DNA of 25,369 nucleotides from an uncultured Clostridia bacterium. Its GTDB lineage: Bacteria > Bacillota > Clostridia > Christensenellales > Borkfalkiaceae. The position numbers were made by a program, and so were the translations under genes. The stretch is taken from assembly GCA_904501795.1 (NCBI GenBank), contig CAJGCK010000011.1, positions 1 through 25,369 of the forward strand. Reading direction: 5' to 3'. Shown piece after piece: positions 15,905-23,389 of this stretch (the stretch's first letter is position 1; each line of letters starts with the position of its first letter). Under the pieces are notes generated by a model. That model had not been told where the DNA came from. It ran no database searches and was given only the letters and a program-made list of their open reading frames with translations.

Positions 15905-18577
15905 TTACGCTCTCCGAATCTTTTTATTTATATTTTTCGAATTTTTGAAAACTAACTTGCCGTTTACCGCTTTTGTAAAGGTGCGGTATACGAGTTTTGC
16001 CGTTTCAGATATAACTACTATGCTAAATGATAAAACGATAATTTTAAGCCAAGACGATAGGCATAGTTTTTGAACGCCGAATAGTTGTGGAATTATTTGT
16101 ACTATTACGACTTGAATTAAAAAGGTTGCTAAAAAAGTAATTAGCATGATTTTATTCTTCCAAAATCTAGAAAATAGACTTTCTTTGCCAAGTTCCCTAC
16201 TATTAAAAGCGTTGAATAGTTGAAATAGTATAAATAGCGTAAAAATACCCGCGCCTAACTCTTCTTGTGGCAAACGCAATATATTGAAAAAGTATTGAAG
16301 CAACATTATCGTCCCAACGAATATTCCGTTAAAGGCTATTCTGCAAAGCATTTTAGTGCTTACTATCCCGTCCGTTCGTTTTACGGGGCTTTTATCCATC
16401 AGTTTAGAAGTCGCCCTTTCTAATCCTAAAGTTAGTGCGGGCGGTCCGTCCATGATAATATTTATCCATAATAGTTGTAGCGTGTTAAACGGAGTAGTTG
16501 CGCCGAGCAAAGCGCAAACGGATATAAATAAAAGCGCCGAAAAATTTACGGATAGTTGAAACAAAATAAATCTTTGCAAGTTCTTGAATACGTTTCTACC
16601 AAACGAAATTGCTTTTACAATCGTTGCAAAACTATCGTCTAACAGTATTACGTCAGCGCATTCTTTGGTGATTTCGTTACCCGTTATGCCCATTACTATA
16701 CCAACGTCGGCGTGTTTAACGGCGGGGGCGTCGTTTATACCGTCGCCCGTAACGGCAACTACTTCACCCATTTCTTTAAGCGCTTTTACTATCCTTAATT
16801 TTACGGCGGGCGTACTTCTTGCAACGACGGTTATTCGTGGCAAAATCTTTTTTAAGTTTTCATCGGAGAGTTTTTCAACGTCCACCGCGTTAATAACTTG
16901 TCTTTCGTCAGTTAAAATATTTAGTTTTTTTGCAACTGCAACCGCCGTGTGCATATTATCGCCAGTTAATATCTTGACTTTTATTCCCGCGCGAAAACAT
17001 TCGTTAACGGCTTTGAATACTTCTTTTCTTATTCCGTCGGCAAGTACAGCGTATCCGTCGTATTCAAAAAAGTCTTCCCCGTCGAGTTTATGTGCAAAAC
17101 ATATAACTCTTTTAAGCGTTTTTTGATACACGCTAACGTCTAAAAGTATTTTATGCGTTTGTCCTTCGGTTAGCGAGCACATTTTTAGTATCTTTTCGGG
17201 TGCACCTTTAATCAACGTTAAATTTCCTGAAAGAGTTTTGATTGTCGTGCTCATGAATTTCTTTTCAGATGAAAAAGCCTGCCTATCAATGACCGAAAAG
17301 GAGTTTCTATAATTTTGGTAATCGGCATTTGGTAATTTTTTTACAATAGACTTTAACAGTGCACACTCCGTTCCGTTGCCAACGCCTTCTACCTTTTTAT
17401 TCTTTATTATAAGTTCAGCCGTTGAATTACACACGAAGTTTTGTAAAAGATATTCGTTAGTTATCTTCTCGGGTGAAATCATTCTATCGTTTTGACACAC
17501 GCTTAACACTTTCATTTTATTTTCGGTTAGCGTACCCGTTTTATCCGAACATATAACCGATACCGCGCCCGCCGTTTCGGTAGCAATCATCTTCTTTATA
17601 AGCGCGTTTTCTTTTGCTAATTTTATCATATTGAGGGCAAGCGATACCGCAACGATGGTGGGTAATCCTTCGGGCACGGCGGCTACTATCAATATTACGC
17701 AAGAAATAAACAACTCTTGCACCGAAAAAAATGTGACTTCACTAACTAGTATCAACCTAATTAGCGAAACTAAAAAAACGAAAGACGAAACAATTAACCC
17801 TATAATCGTTATGGTTTTGCCAAGTTTTTGGAGTTTTTGGTTTAACGGAGAAACAATCTCTTTTTCACTTTTCAAGTAGTTTGCAACCTTGCCTATCTCC
17901 GTTTTGTCACCAACGGCAGTTACTAGCACCACACCGCTTCCGCCACTTACGAAAGTGCCCGAATACACCATGTTTTTTCGTTCGGCAAGCGGTGCCCCTT
18001 GTGAAAATATCGCGTCTTCTTTCTTTTTGACGGGTATACTTTCGCCCGTTAATGCCGATTCATCTACCATTAAGCCGTTTTGCTCAATCAATCTACCGTC
18101 GGCGACTATTTTGTCGCCCGCTTCTATGTAAACGATATCCCCCACGCGAATTTCTGTTTGCGCTACTATTACGAGTTCACCGTTTCGTTTAACTTTTACC
18201 AAAATTCTATCGTAAATCTTGCTAAGTGCCGAAAATGCGCGCTCTGAACTACCTTCCATCACTAAAGTAATAACCGTAGATAGTACAATGGCGATTAATA
18301 CGCCTATGCTTTCAGCAAAATCTTTTTCACCCGTTTTGAAAAATTTGCCAAGTGCTACCCCAAACGCTAGCAAAAAACTAAACGTCAAAATTAATAACAT
18401 AGGCTCTTTTATAATCTCTATGATTTTTGAAAATATTGATTTCTTTTTTAGTTTTGTTAACGTATTTATGCCGTATTTTCTTTCGCTTTCTCTTATTTCG
18501 GTCTCAGTTAACCCTTTCATAGGGTTGACCGAAAGGCTAGATAGCGATTGAGTAACTGTTAGTGCGTGATAGTCCAT
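15905..18577 (-). CDS. PMCA-like calcium-transporting P-type ATPase
   Basis: Membrane pump that probably exports Ca2+ with ATP. The 890 residues hold an N-terminal cation-ATPase domain (GLTETEIRESERKYG), the actuator motif TGES (177-180), M4 with PEGLP (302-306), DKTGTLT (phosphorylated Asp 345), KGAPE in the nucleotide domain, TGDGINDAPA, and the C-terminal membrane helices. M5 (FQLSVN) and M6 (LLWINIIMDGPPAL) are closer to plasma-membrane Ca2+ ATPases than to SERCA, which has NLVTD in M6; this suggests one Ca2+ site. GGGAG stands 5 bases before the ATG. It leads a unit with ytxC, under a sigma-E-like promoter. Ca2+ specificity is inferred. Confidence 0.9.
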   Translation of the reverse strand: MDYHALTVTQSLSSLSVNPMKGLTETEIRESERKYGINTLTKLKKKSIFSKIIEIIKEPMLLILTFSFLLAFGVALGKFFKTGEKDFAESIGVLIAIVLSTVITLVMEGSSERAFSALSKIYDRILVKVKRNGELVIVAQTEIRVGDIVYIEAGDKIVADGRLIEQNGLMVDESALTGESIPVKKKEDAIFSQGAPLAERKNMVYSGTFVSGGSGVVLVTAVGDKTEIGKVANYLKSEKEIVSPLNQKLQKLGKTITIIGLIVSSFVFLVSLIRLILVSEVTFFSVQELFISCVILIVAAVPEGLPTIVAVSLALNMIKLAKENALIKKMIATETAGAVSVICSDKTGTLTENKMKVLSVCQNDRMISPEKITNEYLLQNFVCNSTAELIIKNKKVEGVGNGTECALLKSIVKKLPNADYQNYRNSFSVIDRQAFSSEKKFMSTTIKTLSGNLTLIKGAPEKILKMCSLTEGQTHKILLDVSVYQKTLKRVICFAHKLDGEDFFEYDGYAVLADGIRKEVFKAVNECFRAGIKVKILTGDNMHTAVAVAKKLNILTDERQVINAVDVEKLSDENLKKILPRITVVARSTPAVKLRIVKALKEMGEVVAVTGDGINDAPAVKHADVGIVMGITGNEITKECADVILLDDSFATIVKAISFGRNVFKNLQRFILFQLSVNFSALLFISVCALLGATTPFNTLQLLWINIIMDGPPALTLGLERATSKLMDKSPVKRTDGIVSTKMLCRIAFNGIFVGTIMLLQYFFNILRLPQEELGAGIFTLFILFQLFNAFNSRELGKESLFSRFWKNKIMLITFLATFLIQVVIVQIIPQLFGVQKLCLSSWLKIIVLSFSIVVISETAKLVYRTFTKAVNGKLVFKNSKNINKKIRRA

Positions 18578-18603
18578 AATTTCTCCCGTTTTTTGATTAA
18601 TAA

Positions 18604-18630
18604 AATGTATGATTGTTTATAAAAATATAT
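18604..18630 (-). promoter_or_regulatory. Sigma-E-like promoter of the Ca2+ ATPase-ytxC unit
   Basis: On the minus strand CATACATT (18604-18611) matches the sigma-E -10 consensus CATACANT at every fixed position. Upstream is ATATATT (18624-18630) at 12 bases, or the poorer ACATATA (18626-18632) at the usual 14 bases. The transcript would begin about 20 bases before ATG and include the GGGAG ribosome site. A vegetative alternative (TTGTCT with TATAAA 19 bases on) is weak. Confidence 0.45.
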
Positions 18631-18639
18631 GTTGATGAA

Positions 18640-18668
18640 TAGACAAATACTTTTTTTTGTGCTATTAT
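18640..18668 (+). promoter_or_regulatory. Promoter of the adenine phosphoribosyltransferase gene
   Basis: TAGACA (18640-18645), 17-base spacer, TATTAT (18663-18668). Both boxes match five of six, and AGGAGA plus ATG follow at a normal distance. Confidence 0.72.
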
Positions 18669-18686
18669 ATTCGTAGGAGATTTATT

Positions 18687-19226
18687 ATGAATAAAACTTA
18701 TACGATAGATATTGCGGGCGTTGAAGTTTCCCTACCTGTTCTTCCGTTACCAAGCGGAGTAAATATTTGCTTTTTTAACCTACACGGTAATCAAGCACTT
18801 ACCGAACATTGTGGAAAACATTTAGCACCTTTCTTGAAAGGTTGCGACGTTTTGTTGACTGCCGAAACCAAGGGCTTACAACTCACCCACGTTATAGCGA
18901 GAGAATTGGGTATGCCCTATTACGCAGTGGCTAGAAAACAACAAAAACTCTATATGCAAGACGGAATTCACATTAAATACGGCGCTTCAATCACTACCGG
19001 TAAAGAACAAGAATTTTATCTTTCCGCTAACGACGTTGAACTTTTAAAAGGAAAAAACGTTGGTATTGTTGACGACGTGTTGTCTACGGGCGAAAGTCTT
19101 TCAGGGCTTGAAAAAGTTGTTGTTGAAGCGGGCGGAAAAATATTTAAAAAAGCGTTTGTTTTAGCCGAAGGCGAAGCAAAAGAGAGAAAAGACGTTATAT
19201 TCTTACAGTCTATTCCGCTACTTTAA
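18687..19226 (+). CDS. Adenine-type phosphoribosyltransferase
   Basis: Purine salvage enzyme that joins a base to PRPP; the closest family I recognise is adenine phosphoribosyltransferase. ATG at 18687 is chosen because AGGAGA lies 6 bases upstream; the frame is open to 18657, but that part overlaps the promoter. The 179 residues show IAGVEVSLPVLPL at the N-terminus, LLTAETKG, YAVARKQQK, the PRPP loop VGIVDDVLSTGESL (125-138) and VLAEGE near the end. The N-terminus is unlike Xpt. It is transcribed alone and followed by a strong terminator. The exact base (adenine or another purine) cannot be settled by sequence alone. Confidence 0.85.
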   Translation: MNKTYTIDIAGVEVSLPVLPLPSGVNICFFNLHGNQALTEHCGKHLAPFLKGCDVLLTAETKGLQLTHVIARELGMPYYAVARKQQKLYMQDGIHIKYGASITTGKEQEFYLSANDVELLKGKNVGIVDDVLSTGESLSGLEKVVVEAGGKIFKKAFVLAEGEAKERKDVIFLQSIPLL

Positions 19227-19242
19227 TTTAAAGTTTAAAACT

Positions 19243-19271
19243 AAAAACTCCACCGACTTGGTGGAGTTTTT
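19243..19271 (+). terminator. Terminator of the phosphoribosyltransferase gene
   Basis: AAAAACTCCACC / GGTGGAGTTTTT, 12-bp perfect stem with a 5-base loop and a T-run on the plus strand. The A-run on the left also makes it usable for the opposing HAD gene (stop at 19301). Confidence 0.9.
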
Positions 19272-19300
19272 TTGTGTGTTTTATTATGTTTTGTTGTGTT

Positions 19301-20086
19301 TTAAATATACTTTTTAAGTTCGTTAACGTCATTAAGAACTAAATCGACGGTAACTGAGCTGTTTTTATAAGTTTTTAACGTGGTTTCACCCGACAAAACC
19401 AATACGGTGTTTATGCCCGAGTTTATACCGAACTGAATATCGGTATAAAGCCGATCGCCGACCATGGTGGTTTGGCTTTTATTAGCGCCCGTTTTTGCTA
19501 TTATATATTTTGCCATAATATCATAAGGCTTGCCAGTTATAAAATCGGGCTCTCTTCCAGAAGAACTTTTAAACATTTGAATTATTGAGCCAAGGTCAGG
19601 AATAGCCACGGGCTTTGACGGACAAGTCGTGTCAGGGTGAGTTGCAATATATTTTGCCCCCTTTACCATTAACTCGTTAGCGTGAACTATTTTTTGATAA
19701 GTTAGTTCGCTATCAAAAGTTAAAAGTACAATATCCGCTTCGCCCTTGGTTATTTTTAGACCGCTACCTTTTATTACGTCAAAAACTTTGTCGTTCGCAA
19801 CGGCGTAGACACTTTGGTTTGGGAAATTATCGTTTATAAAATCTATAGCGCAGTCTAGTGAAGAATACACCATATCACCGTCTTCAAAAATTCCCATGTT
19901 TTTAAGACGAATTTCGTACATCTCGTCCGTGCGAGACGAGTTGTTGGTTAAATATACTATTTTAACGCCCTTGTTCCTAAAATATTTAAGCGTATTTTTT
20001 ACGTCGCCTATAAGATCGGTGTCTAAATAAACCGTTCCGTCCAAGTCGAGCATTAACACTTTTGTGTCTTTAATATTTTCTAACAT
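19301..20086 (-). CDS. HAD-IIA family sugar- or nucleotide-phosphate phosphatase
   Basis: Haloacid-dehalogenase phosphatase of the NagD/AraL/YutF group, 261 residues, the normal length. It shows all four HAD motifs: DLDGTVY (nucleophile D14, acid D16), YLTNNSS (motif II), the conserved Lys in GKPYDI (motif III) and MVGDRLYTDI (motif IV, metal Asp). The large cap between motifs II and III is the IIA type. GGAG lies about 9 bases before the ATG. It has its own promoter and appears monocistronic, converging on the phosphoribosyltransferase gene. The natural substrate is unknown; these enzymes are often promiscuous housecleaning phosphatases. Confidence 0.92.
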   Translation of the reverse strand: MLENIKDTKVLMLDLDGTVYLDTDLIGDVKNTLKYFRNKGVKIVYLTNNSSRTDEMYEIRLKNMGIFEDGDMVYSSLDCAIDFINDNFPNQSVYAVANDKVFDVIKGSGLKITKGEADIVLLTFDSELTYQKIVHANELMVKGAKYIATHPDTTCPSKPVAIPDLGSIIQMFKSSSGREPDFITGKPYDIMAKYIIAKTGANKSQTTMVGDRLYTDIQFGINSGINTVLVLSGETTLKTYKNSSVTVDLVLNDVNELKKYI

Positions 20087-20106
20087 ATACTTTTCTCCGT
20101 AAAGAT

Positions 20107-20136
20107 ATTATGTTACATTTTTTACTCATTTGTCAA
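20107..20136 (-). promoter_or_regulatory. Promoter of the HAD phosphatase gene
   Basis: Minus strand: perfect TTGACA (20131-20136), 18-base spacer, CATAAT (20107-20112), 20 bases before the start codon. Confidence 0.7.
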
Positions 20137-20381
20137 TTATTTATACCCATTTAAAAGCACAACGCCCGATATATTATCGGACGAAGTGCCTTAGGAAAAA
20201 GTTTATTGAGAGTGTGGGCATTGTTTAGGAGGTTTACCCTCGATTTGATTTTATTTTAACAAGATTTTCTTAAAAAATCCTTGAAAAATACAAGTTTTTT
20301 AAATCTTTCTTTTTAAAATTTTTTTTGGTAAAACTTTTAAGTTTTAAGGTCCTTTCAATAAATTTGTGCTATAATATTTTT
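20137..20381. other. Gene-free region with a hairpin-rich segment
   Basis: No coding frame is supported here. The segment 20154-20241 is clearly richer in G and C than the AT-rich flanks. It holds a two-part hairpin: GCAC/GTGC (20157-20160 with 20186-20189) enclosing CCGAT/ATCGG (20166-20170 with 20176-20180). Read on the minus strand, the outer stem extends to 7 bp (AAGGCAC/GTGCTTT) and is followed by a short T-run. A smaller GAGG/CCTC hairpin lies at 20229-20241. The rest, 20242-20369, is AT-rich with an imperfect repeat near 20260-20283. It may encode a small RNA on either strand, or be decayed sequence; it matches no RNA family I know. Confidence 0.35.
20370..20375 (+). promoter_or_regulatory. 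Extended -10 promoter of the two-component remnant
   Basis: TGC-TATAAT with a perfect -10 at 20370-20375 and the TG extension; there is no good -35. The start of transcription would fall at about the ATG (20382), with no ribosome site between. Confidence 0.4.
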
Positions 20382-20800
20382 ATGAAAATATTAATCGTGG
20401 ATGATGAAAGGCAATTAGTAAGCGCTGTTTCAACCTTTCTAAAACAAAAAAAATATTCGGTAGACGTTGCCTATAACGGCGAAGAGGGGCTAGATATGGC
20501 GCTAACTAGTCTTTACACAGTTCTGGACAAAATATAATTAAAATTTCGCTTAAAAAAGAAAGTAAGTAGGCTATTCTTACAGTATACAACTCGGGAAGTA
20601 GCGTTCCGTCAAATAAGGCGAACAAAATATTTGAAAGATTTTATCGTGGTGACGGCTCTCGTGCAATAGCTTCGGGTGGTAGCGGATTAGGGCTTGCAAT
20701 AGCAAAAAGTATTTCAGACGCTAATAAATGGAAACTACACGCTCACTCGGTTTACGGCGAGTGTATGACCATTACCCTTACTATGAAAAACCATAAATAA
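20382..20800 (+). pseudogene. Collapsed two-component system: response-regulator head joined to histidine-kinase tail
   Basis: The first 43 or so residues (MKILIVDDERQLVSAVSTFL onward, to GEEGLDMALTS) are a response-regulator receiver N-terminus with its acidic DD pair; the phosphorylated Asp, the rest of the receiver and the DNA-binding domain are gone. That frame stops at 20535-20537. In another frame, from about 20519, the text SSGQNIIKISLKKE, then an in-frame TAG (20567-20569), then VYNSG, IFERFYRGDGSR and GGSGLGLAIAKSI is the end of a histidine-kinase ATPase domain (G1/G2 boxes), closing with TAA at 20798-20800. The H-box, sensor region and membrane helices are missing. Deletion, frameshift and a nonsense codon together make this a clear pseudogene. 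Confidence 0.88.
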
Positions 20801-20807
20801 GTTTAAT

Positions 20808-20843
20808 AAAAGCCCCGCCTAGCAAACGCTTGGCGGGGCTTTT
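20808..20843. terminator. Bidirectional terminator between the two-component remnant and gyrA
   Basis: AAAAGCCCCGCC (20808-20819) pairs perfectly with GGCGGGGCTTTT (20832-20843); three more pairs (AGC/GCT) follow inside. A-run and T-run on both sides. Very GC-rich for this region; it ends gyrA (stop at 20856) from the right. Confidence 0.93.
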
Positions 20844-20855
20844 TATTTTGTTTTA

Positions 20856-23369
20856 TTACTCGTTAGTCGGCTCTACCGAATTGATTTCGACGCCTTCAAC
20901 TTCTTCATCATTCTTTGGTGTTACTGCTATATTCGCTACTTGCGAATCGTTTATTCTCATTACTCTAACCCCTTGAGTGTCTCTACCGATTTTACTAATA
21001 TCCGTTGCCGATACTCTAATAATCGTACCGTTAACGGTTATAATCATTAAATCATCCGCTTCGGATACTTGTTTAAGCGCAACGAGTTTACCCGTTTTTT
21101 CGTTAAATACGCCCGCTTTAATACCCTTGCCCGCTCTTGACTGCAATCTATAATCTTCTATAGAAGAGCGTTTACCAAAGCCGTTTTCAGACATCGTCAT
21201 AATTTCACAGTCTTCTTTTAGAACAACCATATCTACTACGTAGTCACCGTCGTTAAGTTCCATACTCTTAACGCCTTGAGTATCTCTACCCGTTGCTCTA
21301 ACGTCTTTTTCACTGAAACGTATACATTTGCCTTCGTGAGATGCAACTATAATTTCATCTTCACCGTTTGTGAACTGAACGGACACTAAAGTATCGTTTT
21401 CGGTTAAACTTACGGCTATTTTACCGTTTCTTCTAATGTTTGCAAATTCAGTTAGCACCGTTTTCTTAATCAAGCCGTTTTTGGTGGCTATTGCGATATA
21501 TCCTTCAGTGCCTTCTTTAAGCGGAATCATAGCACAAACTTTTTCGTTTTGTTCAATATTTAAGACGTTAACTATCGCTCTACCCCTTGCGGTACGTTGT
21601 GCTTCGGGAATCATAAAGCCTTTTATGCTATATACCTTACCCTTGTCCGTAAAGAACAATATATCGTCGTGCGTACTGGTAACGAACATATTGTCAACGA
21701 AGTCTTCTTCCTTAGGTTTGTGCGCGGTAACTCCCCTGCCACCACGGTGTTGAGTTCTATATTCCGAAACGGGAACTCGTTTAACGTAACCAAAGTGAGT
21801 TAAACTTATAACAACGTCTTGAACGGGAATTAAGTCCGCAATATCTATATCGCCGTAGTCGTATGATAATTCCGTCTTACGCGGAGTTGCATACTTGTTT
21901 TTAATTTCAAGCATATCCGCTTTAATGATGTCTTTAATACGTCTTTCAGAGGATAATATATCTTTCAAATCGGCAATAATTCTATCAAGCTCAATAAGTT
22001 CTTCTTTTAACTTATTTACTTCCATACTGGTCAAACGTTGCAATCTCATCTCTAAAATTGCATTGGCTTGTTTTTCCGAAAGTTCAAATGCGTTTATCAA
22101 ATTCTCACAAGCAACGTTTTTATCCGAACTGCGTTTGATTATTTCTATAACTTCATCAATATTAGCAAGAGCAATAACCAAACCCTTAACAATATGTTCT
22201 CTTTCTTCGGTTTTAATTAGGTCGTATTTTACCCTACGAACTATAACTTGTTCTTGGTGTTCGATATAAAGTCTTAAAATTTCTTTTAATCCCAAAACTT
22301 TGGGCTCACCATCAACGAGCGCTAATAGAGTTATGCCGTCTTTAACCTGTAAGTTAGTGTGCTTATATAAAGTATTTAAGACTACTTGCGCGTTTACGTC
22401 TTTTTTAAGCTCGATTACGATGCGCATGCCGTGTCTATCCGATTCGTCTCTAAGGTTACTTATTCCTTCAACGCGTTTATCGTTTATCATAGACGCGATA
22501 GATTTGATTAATTCTTCTTTGTTTACTTGATACGGTATTTCGGTTATAACGATTTTTTCTCTATCGTTACCAAATTCTTCTATGTCCGATTTGGCACGCA
22601 ATACGAAACCGCCCTTGCCCGTTTTATAGGCTTGTTTTATACCCGCTCTACCCATTAAAACGCCACCGGTTGGATAGTCGGGCGCGGGAATAATCTCTAC
22701 CAAATCATCGATAGAAATTTCAGGGTCGTCTATCATTGCAATACACCCGTCCAAACACTCGCCAAGATTGTGCGGTGGGATATTTGTTGCCATACCAACC
22801 GCAATACCGTCTGCGCCGTTTACTAAAATGTTGGGTATGCGTGACGGTAATACTACCGGTTGCATTTCAGTATCGTCGAAGTTGGGATAAAAATCTACGG
22901 TATCTTTATCAATATCTCTTAGCATTTCGTTAGAAAGTTTTGAAAGTCTTGCTTCAGTATAACGATATGCTGCCGCAGGGTCTCCGTCTACCGAACCAAA
23001 GTTCCCGTGACCGTCTACCAACGGACAGTTGATAGAAAAGTCTTGGGCTAAACGAACTAACGCGTCGTAAACGGAACTGTCACCGTGCGGATGGTATTTA
23101 CCAAGCACTTCACCGACAATTTTAGCGCATTTTTTAAAGGCTTTGTCGCTAGTTAATCCCATATCGTGCATAGCGTATAAAATACGGCGATGAACGGGTT
23201 TTAATCCGTCGCGCACATCGGGTATCGCACGAGAAACGTTAACCGCCATAGCGTATGCTATAAACGATTTTTTAACTTCGTTGTTTACTTCGATATTTAT
23301 AAGTTTGGTTTTTTCAAGCGTTGATTTAAATTCCGCCGAAAGTTCGGCGCTTAACTCTTTTTTTGCCAT
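20856..23369 (-). CDS. gyrA: DNA gyrase subunit A
   Basis: The breakage-reunion subunit that cuts and rejoins DNA for negative supercoiling. The 837 residues hold the winged-helix core with VSRAIPDVRDGLKPVHRRIL, the quinolone-pocket helix GDSSVYD (96-102, Ser and Asp at the two usual resistance positions, so wild-type in sequence), and the active-site Tyr 137 in RYTEARL. The GyrA box QHRGGRG in the C-terminal beta-pinwheel identifies it as GyrA, not ParC. The C-terminus is acidic. GGGAGAAAG stands before ATG. It lies 20 bases after gyrB in one operon. Confidence 0.98.
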   Translation of the reverse strand: MAKKELSAELSAEFKSTLEKTKLINIEVNNEVKKSFIAYAMAVNVSRAIPDVRDGLKPVHRRILYAMHDMGLTSDKAFKKCAKIVGEVLGKYHPHGDSSVYDALVRLAQDFSINCPLVDGHGNFGSVDGDPAAAYRYTEARLSKLSNEMLRDIDKDTVDFYPNFDDTEMQPVVLPSRIPNILVNGADGIAVGMATNIPPHNLGECLDGCIAMIDDPEISIDDLVEIIPAPDYPTGGVLMGRAGIKQAYKTGKGGFVLRAKSDIEEFGNDREKIVITEIPYQVNKEELIKSIASMINDKRVEGISNLRDESDRHGMRIVIELKKDVNAQVVLNTLYKHTNLQVKDGITLLALVDGEPKVLGLKEILRLYIEHQEQVIVRRVKYDLIKTEEREHIVKGLVIALANIDEVIEIIKRSSDKNVACENLINAFELSEKQANAILEMRLQRLTSMEVNKLKEELIELDRIIADLKDILSSERRIKDIIKADMLEIKNKYATPRKTELSYDYGDIDIADLIPVQDVVISLTHFGYVKRVPVSEYRTQHRGGRGVTAHKPKEEDFVDNMFVTSTHDDILFFTDKGKVYSIKGFMIPEAQRTARGRAIVNVLNIEQNEKVCAMIPLKEGTEGYIAIATKNGLIKKTVLTEFANIRRNGKIAVSLTENDTLVSVQFTNGEDEIIVASHEGKCIRFSEKDVRATGRDTQGVKSMELNDGDYVVDMVVLKEDCEIMTMSENGFGKRSSIEDYRLQSRAGKGIKAGVFNEKTGKLVALKQVSEADDLMIITVNGTIIRVSATDISKIGRDTQGVRVMRINDSQVANIAVTPKNDEEVEGVEINSVEPTNE

Positions 23370-23389
23370 TTTACTTTCTCCCTTTTATC

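Noticed and set aside
16584..17126. Plus-strand 180-codon frame inside the Ca2+ ATPase gene
   Set aside because: It is a shadow of the conserved P-type ATPase frame; the Ser/Thr-rich composition is typical of an antisense reading.
20253..20281. Possible minus-strand promoter for a small RNA (TAAAAT with AGGATT)
   Set aside because: The -10 is acceptable, but the -35 box is poor and the region is AT-rich enough to give such matches by chance.
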